A DNA stretch of 64,000 nt from Pectinophora gossypiella (Eukaryota > Arthropoda > Insecta > Lepidoptera > Gelechiidae). The stretch is from positions 11,718,598 to 11,782,597 of the forward strand of contig NC_065421.1 of assembly GCF_024362695.1 (NCBI RefSeq), written 5' to 3'. Below are positions 22,701 to 37,700 of this stretch, piece after piece. The position numbers and the translations under genes were made by a program. The notes beneath the pieces were generated by a model. It was not told where the DNA came from. It was given only the letters and a program-made list of their open reading frames with translations, and did not search any database. Every line of letters starts with the position of its first letter. Position 1 is the stretch's first letter.

Positions 22701-25700
22701 CGCACTGGGCCCGCGTGATGGTTTAAGGCCCGATCTCCCTATCCATCCATAGGGAAGGCCCGTGCCCCAGCAGTGGGGACGTTGATGGGCTGGTGATGAT
22801 GAGGTGATGATGATGTGATGATGGTGCAAGTCCGGTACCGGGATTCGAACTCCGTATTTGAGAAACAAACCGGTGTACAGTCATGAGCAATACAATGTAC
22901 CCACTTTAGGACTCTGTCGCACTAACATATTTGACATTTAGTGAGACTTACAGTTCAATTTGTCAAAAAAGTTAATGTGACATGGTACCAAAGTGTATAC
23001 ATATTAATCGTGACCGTACCACAGGATCACAGACACTATATCATTGAATGATTCATTGGTACTGATTCCAGTACAGTCATGAGCAATATAATGTATTCAC
23101 TTTAGGACTCTGTCGCACTAACATAATTTGACATTTAGTGAGACTCGCAGTTCAATTTGTCAAAAAAGTTAATGTGACATGGTACCAAAGTGTATACATA
23201 TTAATGCTCGTGACCGTACACACCATCTACGTTTACTTTAAGTTATACCTGCCATTTTCTTATCCGCCGAAAAGGAAAGAGACTAGTAATAGACAGGCAT
23301 CACATTTATGGAGCACACGTCAATTTTAGGCAGAAATCTAAAATAACCCTTTAAAAATTTTACCTTGGTTAATAACCCGACGTAATTTAGTTGACAGCAC
23401 ACTTCAAACGGGTTGCATACTCATTCATTTTAAAATTGACAGCAGCAGTCAATCACCCGTCCCTTTTGTTTTCGGTGGATAAATAAATGACAGGTATAAC
23501 TTAAGGGCCATTGTATACTTACGGGCAGCGATTCATTGCCTCGTGGCAATTGTCCGGGCTGCAGCACCGGCGTCACCGGCAGCAACATCGCCAGTGCCAC
23601 CAGCTCCGTGTTGGCATCCTCGTCTGATGCCGTCAGCTGGGAAAAATAAATTATTCAACCTTACAACTATCATTACAGGATATATCTAATGCGATAGTTA
23701 TTATATACAACTCTTCTCTTATATATATTATAACTATCATATGATCTCATTCATTATCTAAAAAGGAAATACCTAACCGTAGGGCTGGCAGAGAAAGACC
23801 GAGAAGGACTTACATTGACCAAATTGGAGAAGTCCTTAGAAAAGGTTCGAAAGGTTAATAAAAAAGAAAGGTTAATACGATCTACTGTGAACCGGCGTGA
23901 GCGTATGAAGCGATTGATAAATGTGGAGGAAGCAAGAGAAGTGCGTGAGGATCGAAGCAAATGGAATTCTATAGTCTCTGCTTACCCCGGTGGGAAATAG
24001 GCGTGAGTTTATGTATGTATGTAAGACCTAACCGGCAAACTCCAGGTGTTTGGTAATAAATGCTTACGGCAAATGTTAAAGATCTGACCTAAAACTATCA
24101 TAAACAGAGACTTGTGGAGATTGACTGGACAGACTACTGTAGAGGCTGATATCCGCACACGGAAATGGCGGTGGGTTGGTCACCTCGTTAGAAGACCTGT
24201 GGAACACTCGTCCTGACGAGCTCTCACCTGGTGTGCGGGTAGAAAACGCAAAAGGGAGCGGCCCAAAGAGACCTGGCGACGCTCGGTTGACCGAGAGTTT
24301 AAAACTCTCGGCATGTCATTGGAGCAAGCTACAGAGGCTGCAAATGCTCGCGAGGAGTGGAAATCTGTTAATCGAACCCTACATCCCAACAGAGGATAAA
24401 AGGGTTAGAAGTAGGAAATTTAAAGCTCACGTGAAGCTTACTTTATGTAAAATAGCTTATTATAAGATTAATGATTACCTAAATGATAAAAATGTCTGGT
24501 ATTGAATGTGTTCCTCTAGTTATTAAATAACTTGTAATGTACCCTCATTGATTAAAAAGATGTGTTGCTGTTGCAGTTTCTTGTCATTTCTTCTCCTCAG
24601 CCATAACACCTTGCGAAATGACGTAGATTAAAAAATGTTACATTGACCTTCAACAAGTTTATCCATGATAATTACGTTGAATAAATGATTGTGATTTCTG
24701 ATTTCTGTAGAAGAAATTAACTAAACATTACCTATAACAAATTACAAATAATATTGCCTTTGTAAATGAATACGTAAACAGTCTATATGCGTCCCTCTGC
24801 TATGCACAGTCCTCCCCTCAGTCAACCGGAGAGTTATGGAGAATACTCCACCACGTGACGATACCTGTAAGGCGGTCCAGTTGTGCGCCCGCTGGTCCAG
24901 GTCGCGGGCCAGCTGGTCCGCGGGCTGCGCGGCCAGCGCCACGGGCGCGGCGCACGGCGGCCGCAGCACGGACGAGTTGCGCAGCCGGTACCACTCCGGC
25001 TGCAGCACGCCGTCCTCGTGGATTGTGAACACTTTGTCTGGGGAGAGGGGGCCAGATTAGCTGGATACGGATTACGCTGTTTGGGAGGGATCAAAGTGTT
25101 ACTAGCACAAACTAGCACAAACATTTCTTATGTAACGTCGCTCTCTAAGAGAATATTAATATACGTTTAATGAAAATTCGTGAATCAGAAGGGAATCGAG
25201 CGGAAGACAAGAGGGAGGGGAGGGTGCCCTATTTTTCCCTAAAAAAGTAGCATAGAGAATACTACACCGACAAGAGCGTGGCTCTCAATCAAGATGATCT
25301 TATAATACAATACAAAAACGCTTTATTGCACGCACACATAAACACAACACTAAAACAATTACGAATGTGACAAGTACAATCGGCAGACTTATTACTAAAT
25401 AGCAATTCCTTCCAGGCAACCTTAGGGTGAGGGTTAGGGGTGGGGGGGTTATCCAGTCGATATTGTTTTTTATTGTAATGGCTGAATTTAAAACTGTATA
25501 AATAAATAAATACACTTACCCTGTCCATTCTGCGTGACGATGTGCGCCCAATGAGCCAACAGCGCGTCCAGTTCAGGCTGATCGCTGGTCTCCTTGTGGC
25601 GCAGGAACATGTAGTCTTTAAGGCTGGAGTCTAAGGACGTCTTCTCCTTGGCAATGTGCTCGTCTGGGAGGGCTTTGTTTACTAGGAGCTGGCGGGCTTT

Positions 25701-28700
25701 TAGTAACCTGAAAAGGACAGGTAATATAACTCAAGACAACGTCATCTCTCTAGCGTTGTCCCGTTTCTCACGGATGTTTTTCCATTTTCCAAACGCATTG
25801 TCACTTACCATCAAGAGTTTTTTTTTATTTGAGTGACGTCATCATCTCCCTATTATCGCTATATCTTGACGAAGATTATGACAATTCCGATATTTTACAT
25901 AAGCGACTGCCTGTTTGACCTTCCAACCCGCGAAGGGAAAACCCAGCCAGGTTAGGTCACACACCTCCGAAACGCATTTCTCGGGAATGTGGGTTTCCTC
26001 ACAATTTTTCCCTTCCTTCACTGCTGAGCACGTGATTAAGTGATAATCATTTATGATCCAAACATTAATTCAAATTCGATTTTTATGAATTTTGTCTCTA
26101 CACTGACTCTCCACCATGATAGGCAAGTCCTAAATGACTGTTATAAGTATCACACCTGACTCCAGCAGCCCGGGTAGCGGGTGTCTTGAAGTCGATTTTG
26201 TGTGTTTGAAGTCATATTTTGGTTTTGAAGTCGCTTTTTTGTGCTCTGAAGTCACTTTTTTGTGCTTTGAAGCAGATTTTTGTATTTTGAAGTAGCTTTT
26301 ACGTGTTTTGAAGTAGCATTTTTGAATTTTATAGTGAATATTCATGTCGTACCTGACCCCAGCGGCCCCGGCAGCCATCCACTTGTTGAGCACCTGGTCG
26401 AAGCGCGCGACGACGGCGTTGTTGTGGAAGTTGAGGTCGGCTTGGTGCACGTGGTACTGGTGGAGATAGTACGCGCGCCGCTTTTCGCTCCACGACCACG
26501 CCTCGCCGCCGTAACGGGATACCTGCGATAGAAAATAATTTAGAGATAATAATCCAAATAGAAGCTCGGTGGCTTCAGTTTAAGTATTTACTTTCGTGGA
26601 GTTGGTCTTTAGACAGTATACAAGTAAGTAGGTTAGACTATACAGAGGAGCTCGATGGCGCAGCGGTAAACGCGCTCGGTCTGCGATTGTTGAAGTTAAG
26701 CAACTTTCGCAAAGGCCGGTCATTGGATGGGTGACCACAAAAAAAAAAGTTTTCATCTCGAGCTCCTCCGTGCTTCGGAAGGCACGTTAAGCCGTTGGTC
26801 CCGACTGCATTAGCAGTCGTTAATAACCACCAATCCGCACTGGGCCCGCGTGATGGTTTAAGGCCCGATCTCCCTACCCATCCATAGGGAAGGCCCGTGC
26901 CCCAGCAGTGGGGACGTTAATGGGCTGATGATGAATCCAAATAGTCATTTTAACCGAATACAGAATATTTGCATGGAGTGCCCGGTGTGTGGCACCATTT
27001 AACATACATACATAAGCTCACGCCTATTTCCCACCGGGGTAAGCAGAGACTAGAATTCCATTTGCTTCGATCCTGACACACTTCTCTTGCTTCCTCCGCA
27101 TTCATCAATCGCTACACGCAGCCGGTTCGGAGTAGATCGTACTAAATCTTTTTTCTAAGGACATCTCCAATTTGGTCAATGTAAGTGCTTCTCGGTCTTC
27201 CTCTGCCTGCCATCAACATTCGCTTTATATACCGCTATCGCAATTCTATTATTCTTCATCCGCTCTACGTGTCCAAACCAACCTAACATTCCCTTCTCAA
27301 TCACTATTAAAATGTTTATTAATGTGGGTATTTCAACTATACTATAAAAATTGTGGTTTCCAAGGTCTGTGTCCGACTAATGGAAATAGGTTCGCATCGT
27401 ATTACATGGGATTTAACATAACTAACGAAGAGTGGGTGTGTGGATATTGTAGTAGGTGTATTTGTGTATACTACACACTTCTGCCTACCCCTTCGGGGAA
27501 ACAGGCGTGATGCTACGTCACAATAAAACTTCCTTACCCAGTTATTAGGCAGTTGCGGCTTGGTGCCATCAGGGTCGGAGTCTTTCCCGGCGCCCCAGAC
27601 AAAGTAGTCAGCGAACTCTGAAGTACTATTCTCGCTGGCCAGGAACCACGCGTGGCTGGTGGACACGAAGTTGGCTGTCAGGTCTACTATCACCCTGGAA
27701 CAATTGAGGAGATTAGTCTCTCGCGCATTCGAGAGAAAAGACGCTTTCTCGCTCTATCTCTTTTCTGAATGATGAGCATCTCATTTGGCTTTGCGACTGT
27801 CAAAGATGATGATGATGATGTCCTCCCTGACGTATCCGTCGACGGCGACACCCTCATCTAGTGTTAGTTTGGGCTCTTGCATGGGCGCAAGCGTGACTAG
27901 CAAAACCAGGTTTTGAAAGTCCTGTTGCAAGAAGCACAATAGAGAGTCCCACTTGAGTTTTATAAGAGTAGTGGTAGGAGGGCTTGGGTCGAGTTCTTCG
28001 GACTGTCAAAGAAAGACGCAGCGAAGGCAAGGTTTCCTTCCCTGAATGCTGGTGGGAATCGGTTGACTTACTTGACGCTCTTCTGCTTGGCTGTCTCCAG
28101 GAAGGCAGTGAACTGGTCGAGGCAAGTGTCATCGTCGAGGACTTGGTAGGTGTCGGCGCAGGGATTGATGAAAACCCCCTGCACCTTGCTGCGAGCCAGC
28201 AGCGGCAGCTCCTCCTGAAGTTCCGAGTAGTCAACAGCCTCTTCTGATGTCCGGTCTGCCAATGGGCCTACTTCATACCTGGTTAAATAAGTTTAGATTA
28301 AGAATGAGGATAAAACTGCTTATACTCCCATCAGGTGTCGCTAGCGTTGAGTGTTCTTAAATTTGGACAGTTCCCCATACCATTTGCGTCTTGTGATGAA
28401 TTCTTACTGTTTCCTATCCGGGACCTCCGGGTCCCGGGTTCGAATCCCGGTGGAGAAATATAACAAAAATTACTTTGTGAACCTACTTTCCTCAGGACCT
28501 TACAGACTGATCACCTGATTGTCCGAGAGTAATATGATCCGTGCTGCCGTTGGTCCCGGTTACTACTAACTGGTGTAAGTAAGCAGTCGTTACATGAACC
28601 ATGTTAAGGACCTGTGGCGGCTTAATAATAAACCACACCAGGGTTGGTTGATCATCCACCTCACAAGTCTCACGATAGAAGAAGAAGAACAAGACTGGTT

Positions 28701-31700
28701 CCTATACCCGCACTAACCATTCTAATTCCCGCAAAACTCATCACAAACTCTCGAAACTCACCAGGTCTTGGGCGGCGGCGGCGCACACTTGGGAGCCCTG
28801 ATGATGATCGCGATGGCACCAGCCAACATACACAGCCACAGCGTCCAGAACAGCACGAACATGAACCAGCGCAGGCGCACCCAGAACGGGTCGTCCGCGT
28901 ACTTGAGCAGCTCTTCCTTTGTTAGCCCGGAGAATTGCTGCAAAGGGAGAAAAAAAAACATATTTATCTACGGAAATTAAACTTAGTCGTTGGTCCTGTG
29001 ATACACCGACTTGCTTCTCAAACGGAGAGCGCCTGCGCCGCGCCGGTGCGAACCTCTGTAATAGACTTGCACCCATAAGTTATTTGAGGAGCTCGGTGGC
29101 GCAGCGATAAAAGCGCTTGGTCTGCGATTGTTGAAGTTAAGCAACTTTCGCAAAGGCCGGTCATAGGACGGGTGACCACAAAAAAAAGTTTTCATCTCGA
29201 GCTCCTCCGTGCTTCGGAAGGCACGTTAAGCCATTGGTCCCGGCTGCATAAGCAGTCGTTAATAACCTTGCTGCTTGTTTATGTAGATAAAACTTCTTCA
29301 AATTGTATTTTTAAGAATTAAAAGAAAACAACGTTTGTCCACATCACGGCGGCATGGGGCTTAAAGGAGTCGCCATACTGTGAATGTGGTCACCCGGATC
29401 AAACCATATCTCACATAGTGAACGAGTGCCCTCTGCACCGGTTCCCAGGTGGTATAGCCGAGCTGCATTGTGTGCGGATGCGGCAGAGACTTGGTTAGGG
29501 GAGCTTCAGCTGGATATATGATCCACGCAGGATATATTATTTTTGTCTGCCATACGCAATATTAATAATAATCACGGCAATTTTTGTTTTGCCTTTTTTT
29601 ATTTCACTTCCATACTCTGTCTTATGCGCTCTATACATAATTACATATTATTGTAGCCTTGTAGCATAGAGCATCGTTACTTAAATTATTTAGCATAGAT
29701 TTCCAATTACTATTTTTTGGCATAACCTTATGTTGTCTACATAATCATCATCATCATCTCCCTAGCATTGTCCCGTTTTCCACAGGGTCGGCTTACCTCA
29801 CCTGAAGATTTGACAGGACCGGTTTTTACAGGAGCGACTGCCTGTCTGACCTTCCAACCCGAGAAGGGAAAACCAACCCAATACAAGTCACATACCTCCG
29901 AAATGCGTTTCTCGGGAATGAGGGTTTCCTCACGATGCTTTCCTTCACCGTCGGGCACGTGATAATCATTTATGATCCAAACATGAATTCGAAAACAATT
30001 TCGACATACATTGGTTTAGGCCAGTGCTGGGATTCGAACCTACAACCTCAAAGTGAGAACCCTGTATTATTACAGAACTTACTTATTTTTTACCTATATC
30101 TACTCTCATTGTGATTGTGTTTCGCGCACGACCTTCTAACAAATAAGACTGTAGTGCGGTTTCAATGGAATTCCATTACCGATCTTAAACTGTTCTAAGC
30201 ACGTAATAATTATTTATCAATTAAAAATAACTGTTTTCCAGAACAAAACACGTCAATTAGCAAATCATTTCTTCTGTCATTATGCCTTAAAGACCAATAA
30301 ATAATTATAATATACTTACTTAAAAACAAGTCTACAATTCATAACTTTCGTAATTTATTATAGATAATATACAACCGGTAATAACATGATGATAACCGAC
30401 AAATGACCTTTGATCTCATTAGGACAATGATAACCAGTCTTTACAATATAACGTAACGTAAGCTCACGAAAGTAAGACCCAGATAAGAGGGGGTGAGGTA
30501 AATCTACCTCGTTGACCGCTACGGATTGGTGCGGGCGGAGTTACCGTTCCGTACGTGTATTGTTTGTTCTATGGTACAACATAGTATGACATAGAAAAAA
30601 GAATAATACTACGTATAGAAGGGACACTCTTCGCCCCGCACCCGCACTCCGGGTGAGAGCCTTCAGCGCTCCCCATTTGTCCGGCCAAGTAGATTTGCCG
30701 CAGATGGCATTCTTTACTTGGCCGAATAAGAACGGACCGATACTATGTATTGGTACAGAAATCTTATTTTTTAATTCAAATTCAAATATATATTTATTCA
30801 ATAGGTATCATAGTTACACTTTGAATCGTCAATTTTTACATAACGAACGCCTCATCCGCCTAAAACTACTGCAGCTTCTCACAACCTGTATAGCCGGGGA
30901 AAAGAAGCTGCAAGAAAAAACTCGGCACAAGGCCCTAGACGTTCTTTAAAAAAAAACATAAAATATTGTTACACAATTGAGTAATTTTGCTGCCTGCCAA
31001 TTCATATCTTCTAAATAATCACTAACCTCAAAATAACCTTTTTTGCAAATTTCTGTTTAACTACTGTCTTAAAACAGTTCAAAGGCAAATTCTGAATGTC
31101 AATCTTATTGTAAAAACGTATACATTACATAATACACAGTTTATCTTTATGAACGTGATCATAACTGGTATATATCTTTAAATACAGCCAGCCACGCACG
31201 TTTTAAATAAACAGAATAGCAAGAATGCTGAGTGTAGCCTATCTATACCTACGTGACATTTGAATCAATATGATCAAGTCAATTAGTAAGTAAAGTAGAT
31301 ATGAGTATTTTTTGTAATTTCGCTTATCTTAACCCTTTACCGCATACAGACCCATATTAGGTACACACTTACTGATTGAAAAATTTGGTTACATACCACC
31401 TTTCTTGCAAGACATTCATTATTTGTATGGTATACCTATCCGAACACATGATCACAAAAGTTTTGCCCACCAATCATAAGCAATATCATGTACCCAATTT
31501 AGAACCCTGTCGCACTATCATATTTGACATTTAATGAGACTTACGGTTTGATTTGTCAAAAAAGTTAAATGTGACATGGTGTCAAAGTGTATACATATTA
31601 GTACTCGTGACCGTGCCTCCATCTTGCGTATTTTTGTGTTAGAAGTTGAAAGTTTACCGGAATAAAAAAATAAAGTGCGTTTTTAGGATATCGGATTGCC

Positions 31701-34700
31701 GGCGAAATCTCCGTAGATGGAAAGGTCTATAGTCAAAAAACTTATAGGTTTATCATCGTGTCGATGGAACAATATGTGAAAAGTTTCTGACGACAAAATG
31801 TCCATAGGCTAAAGACTGCTGGCAAAACGGAATATAATGACAACTTGTTTGTGTCGATGATGGCGAGAATGTTCTTTAGAAATTGCCTTTTTATCGTCGT
31901 CGTAAGTCTTTCTGGATGGGTTTTGTTTGCAGCTTACCCAGAATACGCGGAACGCAAAAAAACTATGTAGGCGTCACTGTACTTATATTTGGAATGGCGA
32001 ACTAAAATGACGTGCGTCCAGTGAGCATTCCATTGCACAGGACAACACCATTCTTAACTGGAAGTGAGCAGGATACTCAGCTAAGCGGAAACATGGCAAG
32101 TTTAGGTATTTTCAACGGTATTAGAGACCATAGTCTTATACTACCACACTAGATCAAAAACGGCCTGTGGTCCAGTGGTTGAGCGTTGAGCTCACGATCC
32201 GGTGGTCCCGGGTTCGGTCCCCGGTGGGGACACATCACAAAAATCATCTTTGTAATCCCCAGTTTGGTTAGGACATTACAGGCTGATCACCTGATTGCCT
32301 GGAAGTAAGATGGTCCGAGCTTCGAAAGACACGTTAAGCCGGTGGTCCCGAGTCCCGGTTACTACATGAGCCATGTCAGGGGAATTTAGGGGCTCAATAA
32401 TAAACCTTACACCAGGATTGATGAGGTTGGTAATTCACCTCACAACCCACACGATTTATTTATTTATTTGATTTATTTATTTATTTAGAAGAAGACTAGA
32501 TCAAAACAATAAATCTTTATAGCACACAAAAGAAACGCATTCCTTACATAAACAATTACTTACAGACAAACAATTGGTACAAATGCGGCCCAATTACGAA
32601 CGTGTCCAGTGTCCACACTAATATTATAAATGCGAAAGTAAATATGCTTGTCTGTTAACTTTTCACACTTAAACTGCTGAACCTATTTAGACGAAAATTG
32701 GTATGGACATATTTTAAACCTACGGAAAAAAAGCCTAGTTTTTATCCCGGAAATCATCTGCTAAGCGAATCAAAAGGGGATGGAAAATACGTGACGCGCG
32801 CGTTATAACTGAACTGAAATCATTGAAACAATGAAAAACAATCTTCTAAATTGAGTTGAGTCTGCGTGGGGGAGCCGTAGCACGTAACACTCTCTGAGTA
32901 GAGTTGCCCGATAATCGACTACATACCGATTTTTAACCGATTATTTTCGATGCCCCCAAATAATCTTGAAATCCATATTGAAAATTCTACAATTTTATTA
33001 TATCGATTTATTTTAGGACATTTAAATTTATTAGGAGGTCCATAATCGATAATCGATTATTCGGCAACACTACCTCAGAGTGATGAGGGGAGACCCAAAT
33101 GCACTCACTCACTGCCGGCAATCTAACAAAAATCGACCATATCTGTTCTGTGAGAGAGATGAATGCACGTAGATATTTTGTAAACTGTCTTTGTTTATAT
33201 AATGTAAACTCACCGAGCCGTCTTCCTTATAAAATGCTTCTAAATCTTTAATCGATCTTATATCTTTAATGTCAATGCATTTCATATCTTGAAATGAAAG
33301 TTTTTGCATCTTCAAATATCTTTAAGAAAAGTAGAATCACTTATTTTTACTTCCGAGACTCCAATTATACCAAATAGATAATTTTGCTTTCATTAGTTGA
33401 CCAGAAAGTTAATGTAATTACTGTTATGTATTTTTTTATTTAATAGTGAATAAGCCTACTGCAAAAACATTGTATTCTCTAGTGAGAGGCCCACTGAAAC
33501 GCAACGTCATTATGTAGCACACTAGATCGCACATAAAATATGTAATTTTCGAATCCCGGCTTGAGCCTTATACCACTGAATTCAACTTTTTAAGCCGTGA
33601 TAGCCCAGTTGGTAGAACGCTTGCCTTTCACTTTAATGATTGTCGAATTTGTTTTCGAATTCATGCTTGGATCATAAATGATTATCAGGTGCTCAGCGGT
33701 GAAGGGAAACATCGTGAGGAAACCGACATTCCCGAGAAATGCATTTTCGGAGGTATGTGACCTAACCTGTATCGGGCTGGTGTTCCCTTCGCGAGTTGTA
33801 AGGTCAGACAGGCAATCGCTTCTGTCAAAAATTGGACCTGTCAAATCTTCTGGTTAGGTAAGCGGACCCTGTGAAAAACGGGATAATGCTAGGGAGATGA
33901 TGATTATAGATAATTTATGTCACGTGGTTTCCAGGTGTGCCCGATTAATAACATAGGCATCCCTATTACATGGGACTTCAAGATATGACGAGGTCTGCCT
34001 GGGCAAGTGGAAGCAGAAAAGGCTTCGCATTCACACCACTTGCACTGTTAAATAAATCAATGTCAATACGCTGTTGTATGACGTCTGTATAGTTATCATA
34101 ACTCACCCGCTTATTAGCATCAAGTTCGATCTTGGCGTCGCCATTCCTGTGGTCGCCGACCACGTATTTGGCGTCAGCATCCGTCATGTCCACTCGCGTC
34201 ACGATCCTGGCCTCGTCTTCCTTCGTCAGCAGCTTCTCCTCTGCAGGGTCTGACACGCGCTCCTTGGACTTGCTGAGGCTTGCCTTGGATGGGGGCCGAA
34301 ATTCTGTGACAAAAAGATTGATTTCAAACTAATATCCATATTCAAAGATGTGACTCGAACCTACCGCGACTCCATTTTATTTTCTTCAGGGAGCTAACAG
34401 CTTCACACATACATACAAAGGTACATAGCAGAAGGCCAATTACACGTTTCCACATATAAAAATGAAATAACAAAGTTCTTACGTCTTAAACTTTACACAA
34501 ACCAACGTTCGTCCTCAGTTGGAGCTACCCTAAGGAACTCAAAATCAATGCGACCCTTCACACACGTATACAAAACCAGTATTTAACAATGTACATGCAT
34601 TTATAATTTGAGAAGAACACAATAAAAGAATACCACGGAACCAGTGCCAAAAAATTCGTCAAGTACGAGAGAATATTATTTTTTAAAGGTCCCGTACATA

Positions 34701-37700
34701 ATGTTAAAACGAGGAATTAGGCAGGTGCATATAAGTTGAGATGATCCGTATACTTATAGGTACGAAACAGGGACGTGTTACTACTAAATTTTTATTTGGC
34801 ATAGACACATCCATTCGTATAGCCTTATGAACTTTTAGCGGTAAAACCGCTCGATCTGATGTTTCCTAATGAACAACGGTCATATAAACAGCCTATATAC
34901 GTCTTATTGCTGGGCACAGGCGGAGGTTGGAAGGGAGTCCACCCTGGTCCGCTGCGGGGTGGTGTTTTTACAGCTATTAACCGGGACCAACGGCTTAACG
35001 TGCCATCTGAAGCACGGAATCGTCTTACTTTTTCAGACAATCAGGTGATTCAAGCTTGAAAAGTCCTTACCAAACGAAAATGTCTCCATCGGGAATCGAA
35101 CCCGGACCTCCAGATCGTGAGCCCAACGCTCTGTAACTGAAATTTATTAATGAAAACAGTTAAATCACTCCCCTTATGATCCCTAGTTCGCTTAGGTCAT
35201 TGCAGGCTGATCACCTGATTGTCCGAATGTAAAATGATCCGTACTTCGGATGTTAAGCAGTTGGTCCCGGCCAGGATTTACTTAAGTATGTACCGTTACA
35301 TAAGTAAGTGGTCGTTACATAAGCCATCAAATGGGCCTTTGGCGGCTCAAAAGAAACCTTGACACTGGAGAGGTCGGTCATTGGTGTAACAACCCACAAG
35401 AAAAAAAAAGTAAAATTATTTATATGCATTTTTTTAGTAAATTAATACCAACATAGAAACTGACCTTGCAATCTTATTGTGACGCAGTTAATGAATTACA
35501 CTTTATAGCGATACGTTTCGAATTCAATTACAAATATATTTTATATCCAATTATATTTACTACTAAGCAGGTATTCAAATCCAATGAATACCTTCAGTCT
35601 GACTTTCAGAGAATCGCGTCAGTAAGCTATTTTTTACCTTTTTAAAAGCTATTTTTTTTTTATTTTTTGGGTTTGAATATTTTCAGTACGAATCCCCAAA
35701 ATCTCCACGGGAGTGAACAGTGTTCTCGTGAAGTTTAAATCAGGTTCAACGTTGTAAAAAGAAGACAATAATGTCGGACTGATGGTGTTCCATCGCGGTT
35801 CTTTTGGGGCTCGAATTCGCAGAAGTCTAAATGAGAATTTCAAGCAAGTGTCATTTTTTTAGATTATGTGACTTGAATTACGTGGCACTTTTTGGATTTA
35901 AAGTTTAATAAATATTACGTTATAAATAATATACATTACACGTCATCATCACATCACCAGCCCATTAACGTCCCCACTACAGGGGCACGGGCCTCCCCTA
36001 TGGATGGATAGGGAGATCGGGCCTTAAACCACCACGCGGGCCCAGTGCGGATTGGTGGTTATTAACGACTGCTAATGCAGCCGGGACCAACGGCTTAACG
36101 TGCCTTCCGAAGCACGAGATGAAATCTTTTTTTTTTATGGTCACCCATCCTAAGACCGGCCTTTGCGAAAGTTGCTTAACTTCAACAACATTACACGTAA
36201 AAAAAGTAAATTACAAACACGAGAGGGAAAAAAGACACGGGAGGGATATTTATAACAACTTTACCATATGATGTGCAATAAATACTTTGACTTTGAAAGT
36301 AAATATCAAGATAATGATGTTAAATAGCAATATTGCTTTTTGAGATGAATTGCTTCGACGTGACGTTTTTAGCCCCCCCCCCCCCCCCCCCCCCCAGAAG
36401 CGACACGAAACTAGAATATTATACTTCACTAAACAACACTGTGAAATGGAACCTGTCGTACGTACCTAGTCACTATGTATAGCCTCGTTCAATGGACGAC
36501 ACACTTTTAGACAATTACATAATGGGATAAACGTTAGAGTAAATGGTAAAACTATTATTAGAAGTAGAGCATTGTTCTTAGTACTCTTGAGGTTAACGGC
36601 TTTTTAAATACCTAGCTATGAAGCTGCGTTTCCATTGACGCGGAGCTGTGCGGAGATGTGCAGGAATCGACCAATCACCGTGAGGGAGAGAGTGACAGAG
36701 TCTTCGTTTTTCGAACGCTTCTCTCTCGAACGCTGTGATTGGTCAAATCCGTACATCTCCGCTCTTCTCCGCCCATCTCCGCGTCAGTGGAAACCCGGCC
36801 TAATGCGTAACTACTACCTTCTTGTCGGTTCTGAAGTGGATTACCAACCCCAGCAACCCTGGTGTTTGAAAGAAAATCACATCATAATGTGATTCTTCAA
36901 AAGGCGTTTACGTGGCTTTCACTGAAAGGCGACGAAATAATTTACTACAAATGTCTGATCCTTTGATACACACATCCCCCTAGCAATATCCCGTTTTCCC
37001 ACAGAGTCCGCTTACCTAACCTAAAGATTTGACAGGTCCAGTTTTTTACAAAAGCGACTGCCTATCGGATCTTCCAAGTTCCAACCCGCGAAGGGAAGCC
37101 AGCCCAATACAGATCCTTCCTCCTGATATTTCTTCTTCATCATCAAAAAACTAATACGAAAATGGAGTTTTTCAAAAGTTCAGTCACCAATGGTAAACAA
37201 AAAAGAAGCTCTTTGTAAATGGCGTAGGTATCTACCTATTTTCCAACACAAAGCCCAACATAGTTCAAAAATTATATATAAAATCAAAAAATCTACAATT
37301 TAAATTCCTCTATATACAACACTTACATACTTTCTTCACTGGAACACGAATGCAGAACTGTTTTTATTTAATGGAACTACTGCATGAAACCTTATCTAGT
37401 CCCCAATTTAAAATACTTTCGATCTCAACATCAATTGGCAATTGTAAGAATAACTATGACTGCATTAATCCACCCATACGCGACATCTGGAAGTCCTTGG
37501 ATCATTTAATCGTATAAAACAACTTAACGACAATTATGCCCGGAAGGAATATCTATGTAAATTGTATGCACATTTCAAAGTGTACACACATTTTATGTCA
37601 CACACAACAAGCTAAGTAAAACACTGAAGGGCAACTAAAGCGCTGCGGTATTTTAGACCTCTTTACCCTAAGGCTCCTTCTAGACTGACGCAACGGTTGC

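Noticed and set aside
34132..34332. Plus-strand frame opposite CD98hc exon 2
   Set aside because: Antisense shadow of a coding exon; no own splice or domain evidence.
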